A stretch of DNA of 64,000 nt from Marthasterias glacialis (taxonomy: Eukaryota; Echinodermata; Asteroidea; Forcipulatida; Asteriidae): the NCBI GenBank assembly GCA_911728455.2, contig OU452228.1, positions 21,832,950 through 21,896,949 on the forward strand, given 5' to 3'. The notes under the pieces are model-generated. The model was not told the origin of the DNA and searched no databases. It saw nothing but the letters and a program-made list of their open reading frames with translations. The position numbers and the translations under genes are program-made. Below, piece after piece: positions 20,872 to 32,614 of this stretch. How positions within the stretch are numbered: position 1 is the first letter of the stretch; each line of letters begins with the position of its first letter.

Positions 20872-23396
20872 CTGAGAAAAACAAAAATGCATGCATTTGA
20901 ACAGATATTTCACTTGAGGGGTATCAAAAACTTTAAAAAGGGACAAAATTATGATTCGAACTTACACAGATGAATTTTACACCCTTAGAAAATCATACAT
21001 CCGCAAAAAATTCTTATGTAATCACGCCATTGTGTAAAATCGGAATTCTGGAACAAAGGTTGCCAAGACCATTGTTTATTTATTTTAATTCGGCTCAATG
21101 GAGTATCCAGCCTAGGTTCCGCATTAAGGACCAATCCTCGGACGTAGGCCACGGACGAGGTTTTGCAATTTGACATTTTCTCGATATGAGACAACGAAAA
21201 TCCCGGTGCTTTGTCAAGTCAGGGAAATAAAGCCCGTTTGGGCTGGATGGGAAAAAAATGGAAGCATCTCTTTCATTCGCAGCCGTAAATTTGTTCCTCT
21301 TATACATTTACACATACTGTACATAACATGTAACATGTACATGTATGATGTATCAATGTATACAGGAAAACATGGATGACAATGAACTCAAAAGTATAAA
21401 TCATGAATGCTCCGTGGATATTGATGTCTTGTTACTCATGACAGCCTGGAAATTACGAACATTTTTATGGTTGTAAATTGTGTGGAAAGACGCGTCGGTA
21501 GACTGGAAATTAAATTGTGGTCAATTAGTCGGGACTCATGCTGCATTAGATGCCACTAGTAACAGTTTAGTCCTAGTTCGTATGTTCATATGCGTCATGC
21601 AGTTGTGGTTGAACCTCAGTGACCGAGTGAGTGAATTTTTTTTATTTTATTTTTTTCCCCCCCCACTACTTAATTTGTTTTCCTGTTGAAACACAATGTG
21701 CCTCTCAGGTTATGTAGTTATATGTCAGATGTATTAACATCTGGTCATTGTAAATTAATGAAAAATTTTGTTTTATTCCCTGTTCGTCGTTCGGATGGGA
21801 CGTAAAGCTGTAGGTCCCGTGTGTTGTGTAATGCATGTAAAAGAACCCAGTGCACTTATCTTGAAGAGAAGGGTTTTGCCCTGATGTTTTCTGGTATGGT
21901 TGGCTGCACATAGTGCCACAGCACCTTGTAAATTATTACATGGTGCTACGTAAATAAATGGATCTTCTTATTCGAAAAAAGCTCCGCATACCTGGGGGAA
22001 AAAACAAAAGAGCTCGTTGAGATGCCCTCGGGTAAAGCGCTGTTATAAGAACTGTGTGCTATTATTATTATTATTATTATTATTATAATTATTTGAATAT
22101 TGCTTAAATTGATTTTCATATTACATTTCCTTTACAAGCTAATTAGAACGGTAATGGATACATGTACGTGTAAGTGCTACTACCTTGAAATAATTCTGAA
22201 ATCACTCCATAAAAGTGTTTATACATGTAGCATGAAGTAGGATGTTTATGAAGTTGGCACAACAATTTCAAAAGTGAACTAAGGCGATTTTCCAGGCCGT
22301 TTTCCTCACTTGTGGTGTCACAGCTTGTACCAGTGAAAATTGGAAAACTACAGTACAAAGTCTTGCTGTGCCTGGCACTTTCCTCTTCTTGTTTTGTTTG
22401 TTGATGGACTGCAGTTTTCATGCCTGATTAAAGTAAGTCACAGCTTACAGAACTATCTTACAAGTTACATATTCCTTTGTACATTGTACACACTTGATTA
22501 CTTATTGTATAAATGTGCATACGTGTTTGGCCGTGGAAGGCAAACAAGTTCTCACTGGATTTGTTTTGTTCGTCTACTTATAGAAAACTGTAAAAACACT
22601 GAATTTATGTACAGTATTTTTGTATTCTTGTAAATTTATGTAGAGCTTCATCTCTGACCATAGGCATACAGCACTACTGTGTTTACCCTGGACAGTGTAC
22701 ATGATTTGTTTTTTTTGCTCAGCTCCGCTCAACCGTGTAGGCCTATTTGTTTTGTTAAAAAAAACAAAAAACCCTGAAACCTTTGAGCCCCCAATTCATC
22801 GGACGCACATGGCATCCAACTTATCCAGTCCAACAATAGAGCAGGACGTTTAGCAATTCAAATGAAAGTCTGCCCGTATTGGAAGCTAATCAACTAGAAT
22901 GCTTACATGTGCATGTAAAACAGCTGGAGTTGAGGAATTTTTGTTTTGTCTATTCACAAGTTTTTACATGTAGATTCGTCAAGAACAAAGTAAAAGGGAA
23001 TCTGTTCAGGACAAAGAGTTTCACCAGAAGACCGAGGCTCGGTTTCACACAGGCATGTGAGACTTCTGCGTTTACGCGGAAATCCGCGTTTTTTATTTTC
23101 CCATTCCGCGTTTTTCTTCCGGGCTCCGCTTTTTTCCCGTCTCCGCCGTGAATGGCCGGCCCACGTTTTTTTTATTAAGTCCAACATCGATCATCAAGCA
23201 GCCAGTAATTCTACTGCACAACACTCACACAGAGAAGAAAAAACCTGGCATCGGGCAGCACTTTAACTGCGATGATGATTTGGACACGGGAGTCGGGGGC
23301 TAGACCCGGTAAAATGCTCCACGTTAGTCTTTGATTGAAGCAGTTGTTGTTCATTTTTCGTTAAGCGCGATGTCCCCATCATTATTACTTACGCAT
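20693..23396 (-). CDS. Unrecognised three-exon gene, predicted 140 residues
   Basis: Exons 23396-23393, 22423-22184 and 20871-20693 join in phase to one open frame ending in TAA. Exon 1 contributes only ATG plus one base before a consensus donor GTAAGT. The second exon starts two bases into a codon, so the join encodes Met-Arg-Met-Lys. Exon 2 ends with one base and exon 3 begins with two, making a valine codon and keeping the frame. The middle of the protein looks helical and leucine-rich (ENGLENRLSSLLKLLCQLHK, then YMYKHFYGVISELFQ). The C-terminal half has four cysteines (DDCLKC and ACCWKC) that could bind a metal. No signal peptide or membrane segment is seen. I do not recognise the family. 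Initiation could instead be at the Met in exon 2. The intron at 20872-22183 contains a SINE. Confidence 0.62.
21781..22084 (+). repeat. tRNA-Leu-type SINE body without head
   Basis: It starts at 'cgtcgttcggatgggacgta' and continues through 'ggtcccgtgtgttgtgtaat' and 'aaagaacccagtgcac' to 'aaagcgctgttataagaact' and an (att)n tail. It is 5'-truncated and lies in intron 2 of the unknown minus-strand gene. Confidence 0.88.
22184..22423 (-). CDS. Unknown gene, middle exon
   Basis: This 240-nt exon is bounded by ttaatcag on the 5' side and GTAGTAGC on the 3' side of the minus strand. It is open throughout and encodes MKTAVHQQTKQEEES onward to VISELFQ. An acidic, Gln-rich start is followed by a Leu-rich helical stretch. 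Its end phase matches the next exon exactly. Confidence 0.62.
22960..23200. repeat. CpG-rich 'gcgtttacgcggaaatccgcg' type repeat
   Basis: The block 23066-23165 has repeated ccgcgtttttt words and overlapping open frames on both strands. This is typical of a repeat and not a gene. It lies in intron 1 of the unknown gene. Confidence 0.45.
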
Positions 23397-23560
23397 GTCG
23401 TCGTCCCGTTCCAAAAAGAGAGGGCGCCGTATTAAAAAGTCAACACCTGGAGTCAAGACTAGGCGCAAACGGTCTTTCACGTGTGTGTGGTACCTGACAA
23501 CCAAGATGGCGTGCACTGCAGAGACCGTACTTTTGTCGAGCGGCGGGGAACGGCATTAAA
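23270..23560 (-). promoter_or_regulatory. CpG-rich candidate promoter and 5' UTR of the unknown minus-strand gene
   Basis: Base composition rises sharply in G+C and CpG. A CACGTG E-box lies at 23478-23483 and the word gagggcgcc at 23421. The candidate start codon (complement of 23394-23396) and its GTAAGT donor lie inside. A plus-strand ATG in good context (aagatggcg, 23504) also occurs, so the region could drive transcription both ways. Confidence 0.45.
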
Positions 23561-23585
23561 TATCGAAGCAAGGGAGGCAGTCTCC

Positions 23586-23700
23586 CCATGCACAAGCTGG
23601 CGTATCGGCCGATAAACGGGAATTACCGGCCGATAAGCAGAAATTACGTCCGATACGAAATTTTTTTTAAAAATTACGATTTTAATATCAAATTCGGCTT
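23586..23700 (+). repeat. Partial TCTCCCCA-ended MITE (left end)
   Basis: It starts 'tctccccatgcacaagctgg' and carries three gccgata/cgatacg repeats, as at 12143-12220, then loses similarity. Confidence 0.72.
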
Positions 23701-23933
23701 ATGAGGGGTTGGCTTGATAAAACATTTTGTCTTAGAAAGTGGTTATAAAGGGCTGTAAATGCACCAAAGAGCTTGTATTTTGTACATGTGACGTTAGACA
23801 GCAAAATGTTCAAATGACCCTGAGTTTTGGGTTTGCGCTACGCGCTTGCCAACTAAAAACAAATTTTCCTCTTTTTTTTTCCATGACCCGCTCACATGCC
23901 CGTTCGCAAAGCACTAAGATTCATCTTAAGATT

Positions 23934-25207
23934 CAGGCCTTGAAATTACCGCCGGTACCGCGATGCCCTCGAAATCAACGACAATTCACGGCAATATACT
24001 GCCTCGTCCTTTTTATCCAACTGCCACCGGTACCCTTTTTGTAAAATTGTCCATGCATACATGTATTCATGCAGTGCAGAAAAAAAAAAAATAATTAAAA
24101 ACGATGTGAATAATACAAAACTGCAGTTGTATCCAGACTACAATTATTTTCTTACTTTTTAAGCATGAGGCACCACTTTAGTCCTGAAACACCAAATCAC
24201 CGTCACTCTCAGTCATGGTTTATTGCTTGATAATAAACAATCCACACGTGCAAGTGAAACAAGCATGCAGTCTGGTTGCAAACCAGTTGACTTTGCCTAC
24301 ACAGTAAGTCTGCATAGCCGTACCGCACAGTTCATAGACGATCTATCTATGGAGGTCAAAACTAGACACGGACGAGCCTGTCTAATTTACATAGCGCGAT
24401 AACAAATTTTTCTGCTGAATATTGAATTCCTACATACTGTGTAACGAATACTGTATAATGTCTTGTTAAATTAAATTTTTGCCATGGTTCCACAAATTCC
24501 ACGAAATTGTCGTGGTGCCCTTTTTACACTTACAAAATTGCCGTGATGCCCTTTTCACACTTACAAAATTGCCGTGGTGCCCTTTTCACACATACAAAAT
24601 TGCCGTGGTGCCCTTTTTACACTTACAAAATTGGTGTGATGCCCTTTTCACACTTACAAAATTGGTGTGATGCCCTTTTCACACTTACAAAATTGCCGTG
24701 GTGCCCTTTTTACACTTACAAAATTGGTGTGATGCCCTTTTCACACTTACAAAATTGGTGTGATGCCCTTTTCACACTTACAAAATTGCCGTGGTGCCCT
24801 TTTTACACTTACAAAATTGGTGTGATGCCCTTTTCACACTTACAAAATTGGTGTGATGCCCTTTTCACACTTACAAAATTGTCGTGGTGCCCTTTTTACA
24901 CTTACAAAATTGCCGTGGTGCCCTTTTCACACTTACAAAATTGCCGTGATGCCCTTTTCACACTTACAAAATTGCCGTGATGCCCTTTTCACACTTACAA
25001 AATTGCCGTGATGCCCTTTTCACACTTACAAAATTGCCGTGATGCCCTTTTCACACTTACAAAATTGCCGTGATGCCCTTTTCACACTTACAAAATTGCC
25101 GTGATGCCCTTTTTACACTTACAAAATTGGTGTGATGCCCTACAAACTCCCGTAAAAAGCAAGGCAATTATTGCCATGCCCTTTTTGAACATGAAGTTCG
25201 AGGCCTG
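23934..25207. mobile_element. CAGGCCT-ended element, long copy (1274 bp) containing a 31-bp satellite
   Basis: The termini 'caggccttgaaatt' and 'gaagttcgaggcctg' match the three 178-bp MITEs at 17086, 38339 and 55151. The flanks aagatt/aagacg share four of six bases. It contains the 24509-25142 satellite. The block 24140-24400 is homologous, in inverted orientation, to 31440-31650 inside the hAT-like element. No transposase frame is seen. Confidence 0.7.
24509..25142 (+). repeat. 31-bp satellite, about 21 units with a 93-bp higher-order pattern
   Basis: The unit is 'gccgtgatgcccttttcaca' plus 'cttacaaaatt'. Unit starts fall exactly every 31 bp from 24509 to 25129. Units 4-12 alternate as one gccgtggtg followed by two ggtgtgatg variants, a trimeric higher-order repeat. 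Units 15-19 are homogenised to one variant. The 157-codon frame across it exists only because 31 bp cycles through all frames. Confidence 0.95.
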
Positions 25208-25707
25208 AAGACGTGTTGTCTATATCACTACAGCAATTTTTATTGTGACATCACACTTTGCTTAGCAATAACTAAGACACATCTGAAGATCAATCATAGC
25301 CTCTTTGTGAAATCGAGCCCCTTACAATGTAGAGAGAGGGGAAAAAAAACCAGGCTAGCTCTGATATCTAATACCTACCTAATTTACATTTTATTTCTGT
25401 TCACATGTTTTATATAAATCAAGAACAAAGAAAAGGAAATAGAAATTCGCGATAGGACAAGTGCAATGTAAAGAGGAAAAGAAAAAACCTACAGTAAAAG
25501 CTAATACATGTACCTACAGTACATGTACCTAGTTTACGATTTGTTATGTAGACATACATGTATTCACAAGTCTTAGACAGAGGAAAGGGAAATATGTTCA
25601 GTACAGAAATTCACTACAAGACTAGTACAATGTAAAGAGAAAAAAAAAATGCCTAGCAATAGCAGCTATATGTAATCCAGCCAAAATGTACTGACAAATG
25701 CATTCAG

Positions 25708-26010
25708 GTTGGCTCAATGGTTTCTTCCCTGCCTTTATCTCTGTCAGGACCCCGGTTGGAATCCCGGCCCGGAGCCTTTGGTTTTCAGTCCCTACCTTGG
25801 CCCAATTGTATAGAGCTGCTTAAGCAGAAAATAGTGCTTGAAGGTTTTCTGCTAAGCAAAAATAAGCAGGATACCAGTCACAGAGTGTACATGTGACATG
25901 CATCTTTTGGCTGGTAACCCTATTCTGGTAAGCATAATTTTATTTGTGCTGAGCCACTTTTTGTGCTTTAAAAGCAGCTATATGAAAATTGAAGCTATAG
26001 CTTTTATTAT
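25708..26010 (+). repeat. tRNA-derived SINE, third family
   Basis: The head has 'ggctcaatggtt' and box-B-like 'ggttggaatcccggcc'. The body has 'gctgcttaagcagaaaata', 'aagcaggataccagtcacag' and 'ttggctggtaaccctattct'. Fragments of the body recur at 690-1090 and around 59700. Confidence 0.65.
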
Positions 26011-26394
26011 TCAGAAAGATATACATGTACAACAATAATAATAAAATACCAAGGACTCATACACTCATAGGCCCTATAGTTTGTGGCTTGTTCCTTGTTT
26101 TTGTTTGTTTCATGTGTAAACGTCAATGGGAGTTTGCAGGAAATAAAGAATAGTAAGAAGAAAAACAAACCTTGTTAAAGATAATAGCTGTTATGGCTTA
26201 GTAAATAAAAGCAACTCGTTTGTCAAATATTTTGTGAATAGTTCCTTGTTTTTTTCAGGCATATAAAATTATGCCTCAAAGTTACATGTATTATAGTGAT
26301 TTCTGGTAATGAACCCAAGGATGCCTCAAAAGCGAACTTAATCACTGTAGCTCGGAAGCCTGAGGAAACCTGTAGATAAGGATGCTTGCTATCT

Positions 26395-26647
26395 GAACCA
26401 GAAACACCGGGGTAAACCCCTACTCTACCATGACAAGTGGTCTGGTTTTTTTTTTTAACTTGCACTACCAATCGTAGTATGCCGGACCTGTGGCTTAACG
26501 TCCCATCCGAAGGACAAAGCAATTACGGTAAAGTGTCGTGCTCAAGGACACAAGTGTTGCGACTGGCCAGGCCCGGATTGGAACCCACATTCTGTAAACT
26601 ATACAGAACTTAAGCTCGGCCGACTAGACCGCTTGGCTACAACACTC
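26395..26647 (-). repeat. tRNA-Leu-derived SINE (diverged)
   Basis: On the minus strand: 'gtgttgtagccaagcggtct', 'gtgggttccaatccgggcc', 'aacacttgtgtccttgagca' and 'ggtttaccccggtgtttctg'. The 99-codon ORF here is antisense noise. Confidence 0.85.
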
Positions 26648-28920
26648 CTAGGTACTAAATTTTAGCACACTTTTGGCTAATTGAAAAAAAATATTGCTCG
26701 GCTGAAATGGGTGATACGAAGAAAACGGGTTAGTCCGATGGACTTCATATTAACGAGAATCGGCTGTAATTAGTTTTGGTTCATTTTTGTAATTTCAAAT
26801 GTCGCGTTAACCACAGCTGTTGATTGACACTTGAACTATTCTATTTTCATTTCTAATTCTTATATCTTTAAATTGTTATTGCTGTTTGGTGTGGGAGGGC
26901 GTGGGTTTTTCAAGATTATAATGTACAGTGTTTGAAGCTAACACTTGACCGCTTACCCAATGCCAGTGTTTTTAGTGTCGGGTCAGTAAACTTACAACTG
27001 GAAATGTCTGACGGTCTTGTGTTTTTGAATAATAATATTCTCAACTCATCTTAAGTTAAACAAATTATGTTTAGATGTTGACTTTAAGTCTGATAAATAT
27101 CTTTCAATTCTGTATGAATTAAGACAAATGACATAAATCTTCTCTAAGTGCTTGTTCAAATAATAGTTTAATTGTGACACTGTGTTGACAGTTTTTTTCT
27201 CATTTTGATTCTGGTCTTGTAACAAATTTTCCAGTCAAGTAAAAATTTTTTTTTAGCTACAAGCCTGCAGTCTTGTGTCTTTTTTTTCAACCAAATTTGT
27301 ACAAGTATCTGATCAATATTTCTTATTCCCGTAAGGGCTTGGAAATGAGACAGTGGGGAGTGAGTGGCTGTCATTTTTTTTGACTCATTCCTGAGTGACT
27401 GCCGGTGTGTGACGTTATAATGAGCTACTCGTGAATACACTGGGTACGGGATTATCATACATTACACGGAGATGATACACGTAAATGGTTTCCCTACTCG
27501 TGGAGAGCTTCCCACATGCACTGCTTCGATGATGCGTATTGCTTGAGAAAAACAAAAAAAAACAAACAACACACGTAGAGGGATCTCAATTATACTTTCA
27601 CAGGGGGGCCCAGTACATTTAAGATTGTGTGTATTTTCTTTAAGGAATGACAAATCAATACGTCACTTGGGTTAAGGACACGTGTACATCACTATGATGC
27701 CTCTAGTGTCTTGAAATCCTTAAGAGGGGCATGCATTTCTGTGCATGCATCGTAATTACCAGATGTGACTACATGTAATATTATTGCCTTTTCTTTTTTT
27801 TTTTACAATGTTTGGAATAAAAAATGTTTTGGGAAAAAAAGAACAGGAAACAGGATGTCTGTTTTGTTTTAGAAATTTAGATAATATGTTTTGCACGGGA
27901 AACATTGGAAAATATCACTTCAGGATCTTATCTTTACTTTGACCTTTCCCCCTGAGTGGACATACGTGAAGGTCAAATCCCGGGGCGGCTGTGGAATTTT
28001 TGGTTCATGTACGTCCCGCCAGAAATGTTTAATTACATGTGTATTATTTGTATGCTCAGAAGAGAGGGGGAAAATGTGAACAAAGATGGCGCTTGATTTC
28101 ATGTATTTGTACCATTTTGTCATGTACCCTGTGTGCTAAAGACATGTAGAGCAATTAATGAACACTTAACGCATTGTAGTTACACACAGGGACCTGACTA
28201 TGCTATCCTTGCTGCCTCGATGTGGTGACGTTTCATTTGAGGGTCAATAAAAAAACAAAACCCAAGATTGCTGAACTGTGATGACAATATTTATTTTGGT
28301 CTTAAAAAATTGTATTCATGTGTGAACAGGTCTGATAATGTTGTGGACAGGTCTCTTCGCCCCTTTGAAATTTGGCAGCACGAATTTACATTTCCCTCAT
28401 AGGGTTGCCCTTTACCAAAGAAGAACTACCGCCTTGTCCTGCACAAGAACAACGTATCAGGGCCTGCATGCATTATGTAGTGAATGTAGAAGAAGTAAAA
28501 AGAAGGAAGGAAAAAAAAGGCTCGTGTTTAACATTACGCTGTATTTACACGATGAGACCCGTTAAATTATTCAGAAACCGAATTATTCCATGCAAGCTAG
28601 CGTGCTTCTTTCATGACAGAGACATTTTTGTGAGCCAGAAGGATGGTATTTTCCGTCGTTAATGAAGTCCTCGGCAGTTCCTTAGGGGGCTCGTTAAAAA
28701 AAGTAATGTATAGCGGCGGTCTAAAAGAAACTGAAACAGTGAAGAATGCAGCTGTGTCAATGTTTTCTTTTAAACTTATGTAACTCAACTGAGAATGAAA
28801 CTCAAAGGGAAAAGTACAGGTACCTGTCCTTTTTGTCTGTGCTTTTTGCAATGAGTGTCGTAGGGTGTGTGTAACATTGGTTAGAATGATAACATTATTT
28901 GTTCACAGATTTACATGTAT
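26648..28920. other. No gene recognised
   Basis: AT-rich DNA with homopolymer T tracts. A repeat at 28338-28450 is loosely shared with 30200-30345 and 37270-37390 (agggcac, aatttgta, tggaacattt words). One short splice-like segment on the minus strand (27500-27545) is too weak to call. Confidence 0.45.
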
Positions 28921-28923
28921 ATG

Positions 28924-29195
28924 GTGGCGTGTTGTGGCCGAGTGGTGTAGTGCATCGGATTCAAACTCTGGTGTTTCTGATCAGCAGAGTTTGGGTTTGA
29001 GTCCCGGTCTTGACACTTGTGTCCTTACGCAAGACACTTGACCATTATTGCTTCGTCCTTCGGATAGGACGTAAAGCCGTTGGTCCCGTGTGAGGCATTA
29101 AAAACTATTAATGCGCGTGAAAGAACCCAGTACTTACGAGTTCGGAGTTGGGAGAAGGAGTTCGCCCCGGTGTTTCTGGCATCTGCTGCATATTT
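28924..29195 (+). repeat. tRNA-Leu-derived SINE
   Basis: Head 'ggcgtgttgtggccgagtgg' with box B 'gggtttgagtcccgg', then 'gacacttgtgtccttacgca' and 'ttcgccccggtgtttctggc'. The 3' part is truncated. Confidence 0.88.
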
Positions 29196-29434
29196 GCCGT
29201 AGCGTTTATGCCATTTGTGGTTTCTTCAACATACAGATAAAGATGTATGGACACATGCTTCGTACATGGTATAAAGATGGTCATGGTGGGAAACTTTCCT
29301 TGAAATGCTATAGTTCTTGAGCAATAAAAATCAGGCGTGCAACTTTTCAGTGGATTGGCTGATTTCCTCTTTTTTTCTTCACTTTTAGTGCCAAAGAAAA
29401 CTGAAAAACACTGTACAAAGTTAAGTGTGTTTGG

Positions 29435-29990
29435 CTATTTACTCGTTTTTGGAAATTGCAAAGTTGCATGCCTGATAAATAAAACAATCAGTTTTGATCT
29501 CGCAAGCCCGAAATCTGATGTTTGAAAACAGAGTTTTGTGAGCAACTTTAAATGATGATGTAGTATCTGCAGCCCTGATTTGGTACGGAAAACTATTCCA
29601 CACTTTCCTGGCAATAACCGGGAATGAACGCGCTCCCCGTGAATTCTTGGCCATGTGCTCTCTACCAGGAGACTTTGATCAGCTGATCGTAGGTTACTGC
29701 GTGATGGAGTGTACTGAGTGACAAGATCTGAGATGTAGGATGGTGCCACGATTGTGCAATGATTTGTAGACGAGGAGACCAAGTTTGAAAACTATCCTTT
29801 GTTCCACTGGTAACCAGTGGAGTTGCTTGAAGATAGGATTGATGTGTGATCGTTTGTGCAACAGAGTTACTCGTCTAGCAGCCATGTTTTGCAGCCGTTG
29901 AAAACGGGCAAACTGTGATTTGTTTACACCATAGAGGAGGGAGTTGCACATATCCAATGTGCCAATGTACATGAGGGCCGCATGCTTTAT
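29435..29990 (-). pseudogene. Decayed non-LTR retrotransposon (CR1/L2/Jockey-like), reverse-transcriptase C-terminus
   Basis: Read on the minus strand from about 29972, the frame gives MYIGTLDMCNSLLYGV, FQRLQNMAARRVT and LHWLPVEQRIVFKLGLLVYK. These are the hallmark blocks after the catalytic domain of CR1/Jockey-type LINE polymerases. A frameshift follows; the tail continues in other frames (ISDLVTQYTPSRSNLRSAD, then ARSFPVIARKVWNSFPYQIR). It is 5'-truncated and inactive. Flanking sequence does not show an obvious target duplication. Confidence 0.88.
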
Positions 29991-30410
29991 TCAAAAGAGA
30001 ACAAACATGAATAAAGGATCTTTTTGATGTACATGTTTGTAAAATGTTTATAAATACACCTCGTCCTCCAACAAACTTGAACCCTCGCTGCTGATTGGTC
30101 AATAGCCATGGGATTTATTTTTATATCCCACTCCAAAATCATAAACTGCATCCTGCATATTGATTAATTACAAGCACGTATACATTGTACATTGCCGTTA
30201 CCACAATGCTGTTTAGCAGGTCTGATTGCTTCGTTCTTGAAAGGGCAAGGGCACCATAAGCATTTTCTTTTTGATAAAGGGCACTTCTATGAGGAAACTG
30301 TAAATTTGTATTGGAACATTTCAAAAGCACGAAGGTAATGACCAGGAACAATAGAGGCAATTGCCTCTGCTGCCTCCTTGAAGTATCAGGACTGTGCTTA
30401 GGGTTTTAAA

Positions 30411-30511
30411 ATCAAGAATTTAACTGTTAAATCAAGAATTTAGCTGTTAAATCAAGAATTTAACTGTTAAATCAAGAATTTAGCTGTTAAATCAAGAATT
30501 TAACTGTTAAA
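30411..30511 (+). repeat. 20-bp minisatellite, left part (about 5 units)
   Basis: The unit is 'atcaagaatttaactgttaa', alternating with a tagctgttaa variant. The array is interrupted by the hAT-like element and resumes at 32615. Confidence 0.95.
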
Positions 30512-32614
30512 CAGCGTTTTAGCTAGCGAGCCGTGCAGCCGTGTTTTGCACGGCCATTTTTCTGAAATCACGGCCTATTTTTTCAAGCACGGCCTTGTGT
30601 CCTAAATCAAGCCGTGCATTATTTTTGAATAAAATATATGCTGTAATATTATCCCAGTTTTATTTTTTATTAGTATTCAAATCAACCATAACAAAAAACT
30701 AACCAAAAAAGTAAATAAAGAAAGACAGAAAACAGTTGACTCAGATCCCCAAAAGACGCATGTTTATGCGTGTGAAATTAACGCGGGCACCGTGTGTGTT
30801 AAGCACGGTAAAATGGATTTGTAAAACCTAATAATTATTGTGGAATGAACATGTGGAACCATACCTGTCCTTCACAATTGCAAGGGTGCATAAAAAAATT
30901 GATGGAAAACGGTTGGAAGAAAGAGGGAATTGAAATCGGCGAGACGAAAAATAACAGATTTCGTCTTGAAGGTAAGGATTTACCCAAGTTTCTGTCTTTC
31001 GTTGTTAAAATCTGCCAAAAATTCAGTAAATTCTTCAGTCATTATGACACAAGATTATAGAACATCGGCCTTGTCCATTGTCACTGTCAGGGTTCGACTC
31101 TGGCGTAGTCCGCTGGTCAAATAACACGGCGGCGCGACCAGTCAAAGATATCCGTAACGGCATAATATAGGCCTAAACTCCTACGATTTATATATTTTTT
31201 TCTGAGGAGGCTACCCTTTTCAATTAAAACTGCAAGCAAATTTAAATAAGCAATAATTATCCAACTAGGCCTATTTCGCCGCGTGACTATTCAAGTTTCT
31301 GATTCTCCATGGTCGGTTCGAGGCGGCAGTGAGTGCACGCAGTACTGAATTTATTGCAACCGCTGGCCATAGGGCGAAATTGGCCAATGGCAGTGTAGGA
31401 ACAGGCAGTGTAGGAATTCAACAGCCAATAGAAACATTCGTTTCACACTATGTAAATTAGACAGTCAAGTCCGTTCACCTCCATGGATAGATTGCCATGG
31501 CTATGCAGACTTATGTAGGCAAAGCGAACTGGTTTGCAACGTGCAGATTTTGACTCGCACGTGCGTATTGTTTACGACTGAGGGACAGTAATTTGGGATT
31601 TTACAACTAAACTGATGCCTCCAGCTTGCAAAGTAAGATCAAAACAGTACTAAATCGGTATTTTTCTGCATGCATGGAAGTCACAGATTTGCAAGAACTT
31701 TGTTCTCCTTAAACCAAGTGAAGCTACATCGCTAACTAGTCCATCAATAATCATGAAAACTAAAAATAAAATTACTGTTGCGACGATCGTACAAGCCTTC
31801 CAACTCCGATATCGAAGGTTCAATCACTAGTTCATGTTATTCAGTTTAATTTTTATCAAGTCAGTTGTAAAGTTTCTTGTTTAGTTCTTCACACACATTT
31901 TTGTACTATCAATAATTTTGTTTGTACTATGAAAATACTTAGCGCTGTTTTAGGTTTTTGGTTACTGAAAATGTTACTGAAAATGCCCACAAAGATCAGT
32001 TAAAACTAACCTCTGACATGTGTCCCATTTAAAAGTTATTATTTTTCATTTTCCAATAATAACAAAAATGTTATACCACCTAAAAAGTCAAGACTCGTGC
32101 TCAGCTTAACTGTACTAAAGTAAATATAGTAATATGATGTTTATTGAGATTCTTTTTACTGGCATATCATTGGAGAGTTTTGTTAATTGGTAATCTATTT
32201 TTTAATGGTTATTGCAAATAAAAAAAATTTTGCACCTACATGCACTGAATAATGTCTCATTAAAAAAAATCAATTAAAAGTATTTAAAGGAAAAACACAT
32301 TAATTTCTTAAAATAAACTCCACAAAACAAATATTCATAAGACACAACATTGGAACCCAGATTCAGTGCCAAGAATACACCAGATAGTATCTACAAGCAA
32401 TAAAGAGCTTCATGTGCCCTTTATCCTATTTCATTCAAATTAATCAATATTATAACAACAAATCTAGTTGTTAAAGGGAAATTTGAAAGAGTTAGCGCGC
32501 CGACCGCGCTGCGTTTGTGCATGGTTTGCATTCTAGGTACATTTTTGACAAAAAAGTTGCACACCCTATTTTTCAGTTTGCACTCCCACTTTTCAAATCC
32601 TAGCTAAAACACTG
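30512..32614. mobile_element. hAT-like non-autonomous transposon (2103 bp) inserted in a minisatellite
   Basis: The ends are 'cagcgttttagctag' and 'ctagctaaaacactg', inverted repeats matching at 14 of 15 positions with CAG/CTG tips. Both flanks are 'ctgttaaa' (30504-30511 and 32615-32622), an exact 8-bp duplication, as expected for hAT. The target unit contains this word, so the duplication is suggestive rather than proof. The left subterminal zone repeats 'cacggcc' several times, like transposase-binding repeats. No transposase frame survives. A segment with CCAAT words, an ATG at 31612 and a GTAAGA donor is shared with the element at 23934-25207. Confidence 0.8.

Noticed and set aside
23504..23560. 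Plus-strand first exon MACTAETV... paired with the sialyltransferase
   Set aside because: The start context is good, but the possible donor (GTACTT) is weak and the intron would be 19 kb. No support.
24507..24980. 157-codon open frame of repeated CPFYTYKIGVMPFSH-like units
   Set aside because: It is the 31-bp satellite read through. Because 31 is not a multiple of three, all frames are cycled, and no start, splice or stop context fits a gene.
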